64,000 bases of DNA from Thiomicrorhabdus sp. ZW0627 (lineage in GTDB: Bacteria; Pseudomonadota; Gammaproteobacteria; Thiomicrospirales; Thiomicrospiraceae), in contig NZ_JARUQR010000002.1 of NCBI RefSeq assembly GCF_029767005.1, forward strand, positions 189,667 through 253,666. Reading direction: 5' to 3'. The notes beneath the pieces are model-generated. The model saw only the letters and a program-made list of their open reading frames with translations, searched no databases and was not told where the DNA came from. This document shows positions 27,746-36,218 of the stretch, piece by piece (position 1 is the first letter of the stretch; each line of letters begins with the position of its first letter). Made by a program: the position numbers and the translations under genes.

Positions 27746-30436
27746 ATGAGTGAACAAATCAGCCCAATCAAAACCACTTGCCCTTATTGCGGTGTCGGTT
27801 GTGGTATCGAGATGCAGCCGAAAACGCAAAAGAATGAAATCGTTTGGCAAGCTTTGGGGGATAAGGTTCATCCTGCGAATTACGGCAAGCTCTGTGTGAA
27901 AGGGTCTTCGGTAGGCGAGACGCTCAGCTTTTCAGGGCGCATGCTGGCCCCGCAGGTTCACGGCAAAGCGGTGGATTGGGAAGAGGCAATTACTTTCGTT
28001 GCCGATGGGTTTCGTAAGGTGATTGCCGAGCATGGTCCTGATGCGGTGGCTTTTTATGTATCCGGTCAATTATTGACCGAGGATTATTATGTCGCCAACA
28101 AGCTGCTAAAGGGGTTTATCGGTACGGCGAATATCGATACCAACTCCCGTCTATGCATGGCGTCTGCGGTCGTGGGCTACAAGCGTGCTTTCGGTGCCGA
28201 TGCCGTGCCTTGTTCCTATGAAGATTTGGAACTGGCGGATTTGGTGGTGTTGGTGGGCTCCAATGCGGCGTGGGCTCATCCCATCGTTTACCAGCGTTTG
28301 GTTGCCGCCAAAAAAGAACGTCCTCAGATGAAAGTGGTGGTTATCGATCCTCGCCGTACCGCGACCTGTGATTTGGCCGATTTACATTTGCCGTTAAAAC
28401 CGGGAACCGATGCCGCTTTATTCAACGGTCTTTTGTCTTATTTGGTTGCCTCGGGCTCTGTCGATTCCGATTTTATCGCCGAACATACCGAAGGCTTTAA
28501 AGAAGCCTGTGAGATGGCACAAGCTGAATTGGGTACCTTGTCGGCGGTTGCGGCCACCTGTGAATTGGATGAAGCCGATCTATTAACCTTTTTTCAATGG
28601 ACGGTACAGCTCGACAGGATGGTGACGCTTTATTCGCAAGGCGTGAACCAGTCTTCTTCCGGCGTGGATAAATCCAATGCCATTATTAACTGCCATTTGG
28701 CGACCGGCCGAATCGGTCGTCCGGGTATGGGACCTTTTTCGATCACCGGGCAGCCGAACGCCATGGGCGGGCGCGAAGTGGGCGGCCTGGCGAACCAGCT
28801 GGCAGCCCATATGGATTTCTCTTCTGCGGAAGACATCGACCGTGTAGCACGTTTTTGGCAAGCACGAAATATGGCTCAACAAAACGGCCTGAAAGCGGTA
28901 GATATGTTTCAGGCGGTTGCCGAAGGCAAGATCAAGGCTATTTGGATTATCAATACCAATCCGGTCGTATCCATGCCGGAAGCGGACAAGGTGAAAGCCG
29001 CGTTACAGGCTTGCGGTTTGGTGGTGGTGTCGGATTGCATGCAGAACACGGATACAACCGAAGTCGCGGATGTACTTCTTCCCGCATTAACCTGGGGAGA
29101 AACGGACGGCATGGTAACCAATTCGGATAGAACAATTTCACGACAAAGACGTTTCATCGACGGGCCCGAATTGGCGCGTTCCGATTGGTGGATGCTGACA
29201 CAGGTCGCTAAAAAATTAGGGTTCGCAGACGCTTTTGACTATCAAACTCCGGCGGATATTTTTCGGGAACATGCTGAGCTGTCCGGTTTCGAAAACGACG
29301 GTAAACGCGACTTTGATATTTCTGCCCTGGCAATGATTTCCAATGAAGAGTACGGCGCATTCAGTCCAATGGCTTGGCCGATCAATGAACGGTTCCCCAA
29401 AGGCTGTAAACGAATGTTTGCCGATGGGCAATTTTATACCCCGAATCGCAAGGCAAGATTTATCGCGATACAGCCGAGACTGCCACAAAACCCGACTTCC
29501 GAAACTTATCCACTGATTTTAAATACCGGGCGCATTCGCGATCAGTGGCACACCATGACGCGGACGGCGAAAACCGCAAAATTAATGGCGCATATCGACG
29601 AACCTTTCATTCAAGTGCATCCGTTGGATGCAGAAAAATATGGCGTAACAGAGGGATGCCTGGCAAGAGTTCATAACGATCTAGGCGCTTTTGTCGGACG
29701 GGTGGTTGTCGATGCAGGGCAAAGACAAGGCAGTCTGTTTGTGCCGATGCACTGGACGGCGCAATACGCCAGTCAGGCGCGAGCGGATGTATTGGTGAAT
29801 GCGACGACCGATCCTTTGTCCGGTCAGCCGGAATCCAAGCACAGCCCAGTCGCCCTTGAGGCTTACGATGTGCAGTGGCAGGGATTTGCATTGAGTCGGG
29901 CTGAATTGGAAACGTCGGATTTCGATTACTGGATCAAAATCAAAGGCAAATCGTATTTCCATTATGAATTGGCCGGTAAAAACCTTCTAAAAAATGACCA
30001 GGCCTGGTCGAAATTGGCGAATTTTGATCAGAATTTAGAGGGTTTGGAAAAGGTCGAATATCAAGACGAAGCCACCGGCACCAGACGTGTGGCCTGGTTG
30101 AAAGACGGTCAATTGGAGTTGGTGGTGTTCGTCAGTGAACAACAGGCTTTGCCCGGACGTCACTGGTTGGGCGGCTTGTTTTCTAAGCAAACGTTGGAAG
30201 CGAGAGAAAGATTTTATTTGTTGGCGGGACAAGCATCGGGTGCCAAAGATGAAGGACGCACCATTTGTTCTTGTTTCAGTGTCGGTTTGAATACATTGGT
30301 GGAGGCCATTCATTCACAAAGGCTCTCCAATGTGGAAGCGATCGGCCAAGCCTTGAAAGCGGGTACGAATTGCGGAAGCTGCATACCGGAATTAACCGAG
30401 ATTTTAGATCAAGAGCTGCATGTGGAATTGCATTAA
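27746..30436 (+). CDS. nasA: Assimilatory nitrate reductase catalytic subunit with C-terminal BFD domain
   Basis: The 896-residue product is a bis-MGD molybdoenzyme. The N-terminal [4Fe-4S] ligands are Cys12, Cys15, Cys19 and Cys50 (TCPYCGVGCG, LCVKGSS). The molybdopterin core includes TNSRLCMASAVVGYKRAFGA, with a candidate Mo-ligand Cys, and the dinucleotide-binding domain LNTGRIRDQWHTMTRT. A C-terminal BFD-like [2Fe-2S] domain has Cys841/Cys843 and Cys876/Cys879. There is no Tat signal, so it is cytoplasmic. Electrons probably arrive through the BFD domain from the 23620 flavoprotein. ATG 27746 has GGGAGA ahead; the frame is open from 27725. Confidence 0.95.
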   Translation: MSEQISPIKTTCPYCGVGCGIEMQPKTQKNEIVWQALGDKVHPANYGKLCVKGSSVGETLSFSGRMLAPQVHGKAVDWEEAITFVADGFRKVIAEHGPDAVAFYVSGQLLTEDYYVANKLLKGFIGTANIDTNSRLCMASAVVGYKRAFGADAVPCSYEDLELADLVVLVGSNAAWAHPIVYQRLVAAKKERPQMKVVVIDPRRTATCDLADLHLPLKPGTDAALFNGLLSYLVASGSVDSDFIAEHTEGFKEACEMAQAELGTLSAVAATCELDEADLLTFFQWTVQLDRMVTLYSQGVNQSSSGVDKSNAIINCHLATGRIGRPGMGPFSITGQPNAMGGREVGGLANQLAAHMDFSSAEDIDRVARFWQARNMAQQNGLKAVDMFQAVAEGKIKAIWIINTNPVVSMPEADKVKAALQACGLVVVSDCMQNTDTTEVADVLLPALTWGETDGMVTNSDRTISRQRRFIDGPELARSDWWMLTQVAKKLGFADAFDYQTPADIFREHAELSGFENDGKRDFDISALAMISNEEYGAFSPMAWPINERFPKGCKRMFADGQFYTPNRKARFIAIQPRLPQNPTSETYPLILNTGRIRDQWHTMTRTAKTAKLMAHIDEPFIQVHPLDAEKYGVTEGCLARVHNDLGAFVGRVVVDAGQRQGSLFVPMHWTAQYASQARADVLVNATTDPLSGQPESKHSPVALEAYDVQWQGFALSRAELETSDFDYWIKIKGKSYFHYELAGKNLLKNDQAWSKLANFDQNLEGLEKVEYQDEATGTRRVAWLKDGQLELVVFVSEQQALPGRHWLGGLFSKQTLEARERFYLLAGQASGAKDEGRTICSCFSVGLNTLVEAIHSQRLSNVEAIGQALKAGTNCGSCIPELTEILDQELHVELH

Positions 30437-30476
30437 TCACGTTCGCCCGACGGGGTCGGGGATGGAGGAAAAAGTT

Positions 30477-31928
30477 ATGGATTATTTACCGATTTTCGTC
30501 AAGATTCAAAATCAACCTTGTTTGGTCGTTGGCGGCGGTGTCGTGGCGGCGCGTAAGGCAGATCTGTTTATCCAGGCGGGTGCCGAAGTGACCGTGATTG
30601 CCCCCGAGTTGAAGAATGAAATGAAGCGCCATTTGGCGCAGGGCAAAGTGACCTGGTTGCAGGAAACCTTTTCACCGGATCGGATGAGCATGTTGCCTCA
30701 GCCTAAATACGTGATTGCGGCGACAGATGATCAAGCTGTGAACCAGGCGGTTCATGCCTACTGTCAGCAAGCGCAAATTCCATTGAATGTGGCGGATCAA
30801 ACGGAATACTGCGAATTCATTTTACCGGCGATTGTGGATCGTTCTCCAATGACGATTGCGGTCTCCACCGGGGGGCGTTCACCCATTTTATCGAGGGTGA
30901 TGAAAGCGCGTTTGGAAACATTGATTCCTGCGGGAATCGGAGGTTTAACCGACCTGGTAGGGCGTTATCGCGACAAGGTGAAGGCGGCTTTTGCCAAAGC
31001 GGACGACCGCAAAGCCTTTTGGGAAAATGTGTTGCAAAGCAGTTTTGTTGACCAGGCGGCAAGAGGTGAAGTCGAGGTCGCTGAAAAACAATTGCAGCAA
31101 GCGTTACAAAAAGCAGATGAAGGCATGCCTTCGCAAGGTGAAGTTTATTTGATCGGCGCCGGTCCGGGGGATCCGGATCTGATGACTTTTAAAGGATTGC
31201 GTTTATTGCAACAGGCGGACGTGGTGGTCTATGACCGTCTGGTGGCTCCGGAAATCCTGGATATGGCGCGTCGTGAAGCGGAACGTATTTATGTCGGTAA
31301 AAAAGACCGCTGGCATGCCGTGCCGCAGCACCGTATTAGCCAAATGTTGTTGGAGCTGGCACAGCAGGGTAAAAGGGTGGCGCGCTTGAAAGGCGGCGAC
31401 CCTTATATCTTCGGGCGTGGTGCCGAAGAAGTGGAACTGTTGGCGGAACACAATGTGCCTTTTACCGTCGTGCCGGGCATCACCGCGGCGGCTGGTTGTG
31501 CTGCTTACGCCGATTTCCCTCTGACGCATAGGGACTATGCGCATTCGGTCAGTTTTGTAACCGGACATCAGAAGTCGGGCGACGCCGAAATCGATTATGC
31601 GCGTTTGGCGCAATCAGGTGACACCATGGTGTTTTATATGGGGGTGAAAAAGGCGAAAGACATTCAGAATGGGTTGTTGACCGCCGGTATGGCTTCAGAC
31701 ACCCCGGCAGCGATTATTGAGAAGGGAACCCGTCCGGATCAAAAGGTGACGGTGATTAGTTTGGCCGATCTGGCGTCGACCATCGAGCAACAGAAAATCC
31801 AGCCGCCGGCTTTGATTGTGGTGGGTGAAGTCATCAAGGTCAGAGAAAGAATCCGTCATTTACAAGAACAGGCCGAAATCGCCGCAACCGGGAAGGACGA
31901 TTATTTAAAGCAGCGGGTTGCGGTATGA
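30477..31928 (+). CDS. cysG: Siroheme synthase (trifunctional)
   Basis: The 483-residue product begins at ATG 30477 behind GGAGG. The N-terminal half is precorrin-2 dehydrogenase/ferrochelatase (Rossmann motif VVGGGVVAARKADLF, then STGGRSPILSR). The C-terminal half is uroporphyrinogen-III methyltransferase (LIGAGPGDPDLMTFKGLRLL, VPGITAAAGCAAYADFPLTH). It makes siroheme, the NirB cofactor, which explains its place here. The stop overlaps the next start (ATGA at 31925). Confidence 0.96.
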   Translation: MDYLPIFVKIQNQPCLVVGGGVVAARKADLFIQAGAEVTVIAPELKNEMKRHLAQGKVTWLQETFSPDRMSMLPQPKYVIAATDDQAVNQAVHAYCQQAQIPLNVADQTEYCEFILPAIVDRSPMTIAVSTGGRSPILSRVMKARLETLIPAGIGGLTDLVGRYRDKVKAAFAKADDRKAFWENVLQSSFVDQAARGEVEVAEKQLQQALQKADEGMPSQGEVYLIGAGPGDPDLMTFKGLRLLQQADVVVYDRLVAPEILDMARREAERIYVGKKDRWHAVPQHRISQMLLELAQQGKRVARLKGGDPYIFGRGAEEVELLAEHNVPFTVVPGITAAAGCAAYADFPLTHRDYAHSVSFVTGHQKSGDAEIDYARLAQSGDTMVFYMGVKKAKDIQNGLLTAGMASDTPAAIIEKGTRPDQKVTVISLADLASTIEQQKIQPPALIVVGEVIKVRERIRHLQEQAEIAATGKDDYLKQRVAV

Positions 31929-32950
31929 ACGATTCCGCGCGATTAACCCCTTTGGTCGGTTCGGCTGAAGATCATCCTTTCAGCGAGTATTTGCGAATCT
32001 TGGGTAAAGGGCCTAAGTCACGCCGTTCTTTAACCGAGGAAGAAACGCGCGGTGCCGTGCAGCATATTTTGCAGGGAACTGTGACCGATAAGCAATTGGG
32101 CGCTTTTCTATTGTTGATGCGCGCCAACGGGGAATCGCAGGAGGAGCTGGTCGGCATCGTGAGCCAGTTGCGTGAGTCTTTAGGCATGAACCGGATTACC
32201 GATGACCGTATCGATTTGGATTGGTCGGCTTATGCCGGCAAGTGGCGTTATCCGCCTTATTTTCTGCTGTCGATAAAGCTGTTGGCCGAAGCCGGGTATC
32301 GTATTTTGCTGCACGGCGATATGGGGCAGTTCCAAAATCGCCAATATGTGGAATCTTTTCTGCAGCCATTGGGTTTTTCATCCGCTGCGTCTTTGAACGA
32401 AGCTCGGGATTTATTACAAGAACCGAATTTGGTTTATCTGCCGTTAAGTGTGATTTCGCCAAAATTGAAGGAGATTTTGCACCTCAAAGCGGAATTGGGC
32501 GTCAGAACGGTCTTCAACACGGCCGTGAAGTTATTGAACCCTCTGAATGCACAGGCCTCGATTCAAGGGATATTTCATAAAGGGGTTGAAGATTTGCATC
32601 ACGCGGCGGCCGAGAGCATGAAAACGCCGAAGAACCTGGTGTTTAAAGGCGAAGGTGGGGAGGCGGAGATACGCCCCGATGCCTTGACGCATTTGTATTT
32701 TACCGAGAAGGGAAAAGCTCAGTTATCCGACCTGACAGCAGGCGCTTTGATAGATAGGCAGGAGCGTCCTAAACAGTGGCTGCAACAGGATTTATTGGCC
32801 TTGTGGCAGGGCGAGCTGGAGGATACTTATGGATATCATGCCGTGATCGGTTCGGCCGGAGCGGCTCTGATGCTGTTGGAGGATGTCTCCTATGGGGAAG
32901 GAGTGCAGAAAGCCCGGGAATTGTGGGAAAGGAGAAGCTTGAAATGTTGA
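31925..32950 (+). CDS. YbiB/TrpD2-like protein (anthranilate phosphoribosyltransferase fold)
   Basis: This 341-residue protein belongs to the glycosyltransferase-3 / TrpD-like superfamily: an N-terminal helical domain (EYLRILGKGPKSRRSLTEEE) and a phosphorylase-like core (LGVRTVFNTAVKLLNPLNAQ, then GIFHKGV). It resembles E. coli YbiB (TrpD2), reported to bind nucleic acid rather than make tryptophan. No other trp genes are nearby. It overlaps cysG and moeA at both ends, so it is firmly inside the nitrate assimilation operon, but its role there is unknown. Anthranilate phosphoribosyltransferase activity is unlikely given the context. Confidence 0.8.
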   Translation: MNDSARLTPLVGSAEDHPFSEYLRILGKGPKSRRSLTEEETRGAVQHILQGTVTDKQLGAFLLLMRANGESQEELVGIVSQLRESLGMNRITDDRIDLDWSAYAGKWRYPPYFLLSIKLLAEAGYRILLHGDMGQFQNRQYVESFLQPLGFSSAASLNEARDLLQEPNLVYLPLSVISPKLKEILHLKAELGVRTVFNTAVKLLNPLNAQASIQGIFHKGVEDLHHAAAESMKTPKNLVFKGEGGEAEIRPDALTHLYFTEKGKAQLSDLTAGALIDRQERPKQWLQQDLLALWQGELEDTYGYHAVIGSAGAALMLLEDVSYGEGVQKARELWERRSLKC

Positions 32951-34170
32951 AAAGAAACTTGGAATCCTTCGCGGAATTTGACGAGGTTTTCGACTGGCTG
33001 ATGGCTCAGGCACAAACGAGGACGGAAACCGAAAGCGTCGCTTTGAGCAAAGCTTTGGGCAGAGTGTTGGCCGAGCCGGTTTATTCTCCTATGGCAATGC
33101 CACCTTGGCGTCAGGCTGCCATGGACGGCTATGCGTATGCGACGGGAAGCGATGAAGAATGGTTGGGTATAAATCGTCATGTCTATGCAGGCGATGTGTT
33201 GAATGATATCGGCGATGAAGGTTTGAACGAGGCGGTCGCGATTATGACCGGCGCCCCGGTTCCTGATCATTTGGATGCCATTTTGCCGGTTGAAAAATCT
33301 TTCGTACAACGCCGGATTCTCAGCCAGGGTGAATCCCGGGAATTTTTATTAAAGCCGGAACAAACCCAGGTGGGGAAACATATTCGCGAAGCCGGTTCGG
33401 AGATTGCCAAGGAGCAGCTTTTATTGCCAAAGGGGCAGAAAATAGGCGCAAGGGAATTGGCTTTATTGGCTTCCGTGGGGGTGACGGAAGTTAAGGTGTC
33501 GTCTTTAATGAAAGTGGTTTTGTTAACCACAGGGAATGAATTGGTTGCCGTTGGTGACAGCTTAAGCGCCGGGCAAATTCATGAATCCAATTCCTGGTTG
33601 ATTTCTGCTCTGTGCCAATCGTTGCCGGTAGAAATGCTTGCGGTTGAGCATCTTGCCGATGATGAAGCGACCACACGGGAAAAGATCGAGCATTGGGGCG
33701 ATAGGGTCGATGCCGTTTTAACCATAGGGGGAGCGTCGAAAGGGGAAAAAGACCAGATTAAAAGTTTTTTAAAACGGCAGCCAAATTCACGTGTTTGGCA
33801 ATTGAATATGAAACCCGCCAAACCGTTTTCAACGACTCAACTGAAACGCGCTCGACTCATTGCCCTGCCGGGTAATCCTTTGGCGGCGTTTATGAGTTTT
33901 CAGCTTCTGGTTAAGCCTTTTTTTTACAAACTTTCGGGACTGAAGTGGCAGTCGCCATCGCAAAAAATGCGTCTGATAAGCCCGTTTAAGAATTTGTCCG
34001 AGAAAGTGGAATGGCTGCAAGTGGCGATTTCAGATCAGGGGTTGGAAATCCTTAACGCCAGAGAACTTGGCCAACTGGTTTGTTTAACCCGGGCGGACGG
34101 TTATATCCGGGTCAATCCTAAACAGACCTGTCAGGTTGGTGATTGGATCGAATTCTGGAGTTATTCATGA
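32944..34170 (+). CDS. moeA: Molybdopterin molybdenumtransferase
   Basis: The 408-residue product starts at ATG 32944, overlapping the previous stop; the frame is open further upstream, but only inside that gene. Family landmarks are WRQAAMDGYAYATG, IMTGAPVPDHLDAILPVEKS, VVLLTTGNELVAVG and ALPGNPLAAFMSF. MoeA inserts molybdate into adenylylated molybdopterin made by MogA (46577-47128). It serves NasA in this operon. The start and stop overlaps on both sides imply coupled translation. Confidence 0.95.
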   Translation: MLKRNLESFAEFDEVFDWLMAQAQTRTETESVALSKALGRVLAEPVYSPMAMPPWRQAAMDGYAYATGSDEEWLGINRHVYAGDVLNDIGDEGLNEAVAIMTGAPVPDHLDAILPVEKSFVQRRILSQGESREFLLKPEQTQVGKHIREAGSEIAKEQLLLPKGQKIGARELALLASVGVTEVKVSSLMKVVLLTTGNELVAVGDSLSAGQIHESNSWLISALCQSLPVEMLAVEHLADDEATTREKIEHWGDRVDAVLTIGGASKGEKDQIKSFLKRQPNSRVWQLNMKPAKPFSTTQLKRARLIALPGNPLAAFMSFQLLVKPFFYKLSGLKWQSPSQKMRLISPFKNLSEKVEWLQVAISDQGLEILNARELGQLVCLTRADGYIRVNPKQTCQVGDWIEFWSYS

Positions 34171-34736
34171 TTGGTCTGGTGATTTTGGCCGGGGGAGAAG
34201 GTAAGCGCATGGGCGGCCAGGATAAGGGCTGGTGTCGATATAACGGTAAACCGTTTATTGAATGCGTATTGGATGAAGTTGAGCGGTCTTCGATTCCGGT
34301 GAAGGTCGTTATCAGCGCGAACCGTAATTTGGAGCAGTATCGTAAGTTGGGGGTTCCGGTGATCTCTGATCTTCGTGAAGGCTATTACGGTCCTTTGGCC
34401 GGATTGGAGGCGGCGTTGTCTTTTGGTGTGGAGCACAATATTGAACGCTGGATTACCTGGCCGGTAGATTGTTTGGCGCTGGATTGCGATTATCCGGGCT
34501 TGATGGGGGAAATTTCAGGTGACCAAACCGCCGTGCTGTCAAAGCAGGAAAAGCTGGAGTTCGCCCATCTTTCCGTGAGCGTGAATAAATTAGACTCGTT
34601 ATCCGAATACTTGAATCATAGCAACCGCTCCATTCGAGGGTGGTTGAAAGAGGAAAAGTCGTTGATTCGGGAGTGGAATAAACCTTTGACCCATGCGTTC
34701 AATGTTAATTCAACTCAACAATCTTTATCGTTATAG
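34167..34736 (+). CDS. mobA: Molybdenum cofactor guanylyltransferase
   Basis: The 189-residue product begins at ATG 34167 inside the moeA stop (ATGA). The nucleotidyltransferase motif LAGGEGKRMGGQDKGW is diagnostic, with ISDLREGYYGPLAGLEAALS downstream. MobA adds GMP to molybdopterin to make the bis-MGD cofactor of NasA. It is the last gene of the assimilation operon; no clear terminator follows. Confidence 0.95.
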   Translation: MIGLVILAGGEGKRMGGQDKGWCRYNGKPFIECVLDEVERSSIPVKVVISANRNLEQYRKLGVPVISDLREGYYGPLAGLEAALSFGVEHNIERWITWPVDCLALDCDYPGLMGEISGDQTAVLSKQEKLEFAHLSVSVNKLDSLSEYLNHSNRSIRGWLKEEKSLIREWNKPLTHAFNVNSTQQSLSL

Positions 34737-34812
34737 TATTCGTGAAAGAATCATGGAAATAGAAATTCATGGACCTTGGAAACCTTATGAAGGCCCCTAT
34801 TAGGAGTGCGAT

Positions 34813-35037
34813 ATGAGTAATGTGATCCTGGAATCTACGGTAACTTGCCCTGAGTGCAGGCATCAAGAAAACGAGCGGATGCCCACGGATGCTTGCCAGT
34901 GGTTTTATGAGTGTAAGGCCTGCGGTTCTCTATTGAAACCTAAAAAAGGAGATTGCTGTGTCTTTTGTTCTTACGGTTCTGTCCCGTGTCCTCCCATTCA
35001 GAACGATACGCCATGCTGTTCGGGACATGGCACTTAA
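34813..35037 (+). CDS. Small cysteine-rich GDCCVxC-motif protein
   Basis: This 74-residue protein begins after AGGAG. It has two CxxC-type pairs (TCPECR and CKACGS), then the signature GDCCVFCSYGSVPCPPIQ. The family is known as GDCCVxC (seleno)proteins, because some members replace a cysteine with selenocysteine; here all are ordinary TGT/TGC codons. Ten cysteines suggest metal or thiol chemistry. It follows mobA by about 75 bases and may be independently transcribed. The function is unknown. Confidence 0.8.
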   Translation: MSNVILESTVTCPECRHQENERMPTDACQWFYECKACGSLLKPKKGDCCVFCSYGSVPCPPIQNDTPCCSGHGT

Positions 35038-35060
35038 TTACAATGCAGGATGACTGGAAA

Positions 35061-35393
35061 CTAGAGAAACTTACCTAACTCTTCAACTAAAGTTGTCCGT
35101 TCATTCTCAAGATCTTCAAGCTTTTGGTAATCACCTTCTGATGCATGATTAAGAATAATTGCCCTTAGCGGTCGAATGGATTCGTGATCAATTTGATGTA
35201 GTCTATCTTTTATGATTTCGGCTCTATTTTGAGTGCCGGAAGCGCTGGGAGTACTTGAAGACTTTGTCTTATATTTACGATAAATTACTTCCCATTCTTC
35301 ATAGGCGACTTCCTGCCATTTAGCAAGAGCAAGGTGAGCTTGGCTTTCATGCAGGCTGTAAGGTTCGCCTAGGTGATCTATGTAAAATTTCAT
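35061..35393 (-). CDS. Hypothetical protein resembling phage tail-region accessory proteins
   Basis: The 110-residue product starts at ATG 35393 behind AAGGAG on the minus strand. The C-terminal half (RLHQIDHESIRPLRAIILNH, then EGDYQKLEDLENERTTLVEE) recalls a short helical segment common in small proteins of phage tail modules. The N-terminus MKFYIDHLGEPYSLHESQAH is not recognised. No other phage gene is present. Base composition is AT-richer than the neighbours and the gene opposes its surroundings, so it may be a lone transferred remnant. The phage link is a pattern impression only. Confidence 0.6.
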   Translation of the reverse strand: MKFYIDHLGEPYSLHESQAHLALAKWQEVAYEEWEVIYRKYKTKSSSTPSASGTQNRAEIIKDRLHQIDHESIRPLRAIILNHASEGDYQKLEDLENERTTLVEELGKFL

Positions 35394-35430
35394 TACTAAA
35401 TCTCCTTATGTGCTGTTCGCTATGAGGGAG

Positions 35431-35449
35431 CTAATAGGACGTCTATTAG
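35431..35449. promoter_or_regulatory. Inverted repeat upstream of the 35061-35393 gene
   Basis: CTAATAG and CTATTAG (7-bp arms, 5-base spacer) lie 38 bases upstream of the minus-strand start at 35393. Size and position suit an operator. The surrounding 35394-35638 is AT-rich and holds no gene that can be supported. Confidence 0.3.
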
Positions 35450-35638
35450 ATAGTAGTATAGAATCAATAGTAGATAAGTATCAACTTGATTAAAGCTATA
35501 GACACCAGCGATTGTTATACCAATACGAGCAAGAACAACTCCTCTATAGTAGTTCTCTGACTAACAGGCCGTTTCAATGTTAATATATCTGCCGTTTAAT
35601 CGTTTAGCTATAAAGATCAGTGCTATAGGGAGTGTTGG

Positions 35639-36169
35639 ATGTTTGAAATCGAAGAGATGGAGCCGGAAGTCTATCGCCGCCAGACGCGTAAATCGACTTT
35701 GATTATCATGGCGATTTTCATTGTTATCGGTTTGGTTATGGCGACCTCGTTTGTGGAGTGGTTCGGTGAATATTCGAACAATCATCTGGTCTTGAATTTC
35801 ATCGGCGCATTCGTGGGACTGGTGATTACCGGGTTTGTCGTGAAGTGGTTTTTCGTCAACAGTCCGTGGATGCGTGAGGCGATGTACGGCTGGCGTTTAA
35901 AGCGCAGTCTGATGCACGTCACCAACCGTTTGCGACCACTTAAGGAAGCGGCAGAGAACGGCGATGTGGAAGCGATGAAAATCCTACGTTTTTATCATTT
36001 AGGTCTGGAGCAGATGCACCGTCTGGAAGACAACAGCCACGCTCTGATCGACCTTTTGGCGGAAAAACGCGAGCTGGAAGAGAAGATGAAAGCGTTGGAT
36101 CTTGACCTGAACCAGACTCGTTTCGATCCTGAGTGGGTGGCGCCGTATCCTAACGAAACACAGCACTGA
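35639..36169 (+). CDS. Membrane protein, probable DUF3087 family
   Basis: This 176-residue protein has a short acidic N-terminus (MFEIEEMEPEVYRRQTRKST) and two membrane helices at about residues 20-42 and 50-72 (LIIMAIFIVIGLVMATSFVE, VLNFIGAFVGLVITGFVV). A long soluble helical C-terminus is rich in charged residues. The layout resembles the DUF3087 family of gammaproteobacteria, which has no known function. It is monocistronic and converges on the ABC permease gene with a shared palindromic terminator. Confidence 0.7.
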   Translation: MFEIEEMEPEVYRRQTRKSTLIIMAIFIVIGLVMATSFVEWFGEYSNNHLVLNFIGAFVGLVITGFVVKWFFVNSPWMREAMYGWRLKRSLMHVTNRLRPLKEAAENGDVEAMKILRFYHLGLEQMHRLEDNSHALIDLLAEKRELEEKMKALDLDLNQTRFDPEWVAPYPNETQH

Positions 36170-36183
36170 TTTACGACTTTCAA

Positions 36184-36207
36184 AAACCGGACAGGCCTGT
36201 CCGGTTT
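36184..36207. terminator. Bidirectional palindromic terminator built on CAGGCCTG
   Basis: A perfect 24-bp palindrome has arms AAACCGGACAGG and CCTGTCCGGTTT, with T-rich sequence (gttttta) after it. It lies between the convergent genes ending at 36169 (plus) and 36219 (minus). Its centre is the CAGGCCTG motif at 36192-36199. Confidence 0.75.
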
Positions 36208-36218
36208 GTTTTTAAAGC

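Noticed and set aside
27746-30436. NasA as a formate dehydrogenase
   Set aside because: The molybdoenzyme core alone is ambiguous, but the C-terminal BFD domain, absence of fdh partners, and placement with nirBD, cysG and nrt genes favour nitrate reductase.
34753-34803. A 16-codon open frame (MEIEIHGPWKPYEGPY) between mobA and the GDCCVxC gene
   Set aside because: It is too short to judge, lacks a convincing ribosome-binding site, and could be chance.
34813-35037. Possible selenoprotein at the GDCCVxC gene
   Set aside because: The GDCC and VFC codons are ordinary TGT/TGC, with no in-frame TGA before the stop.
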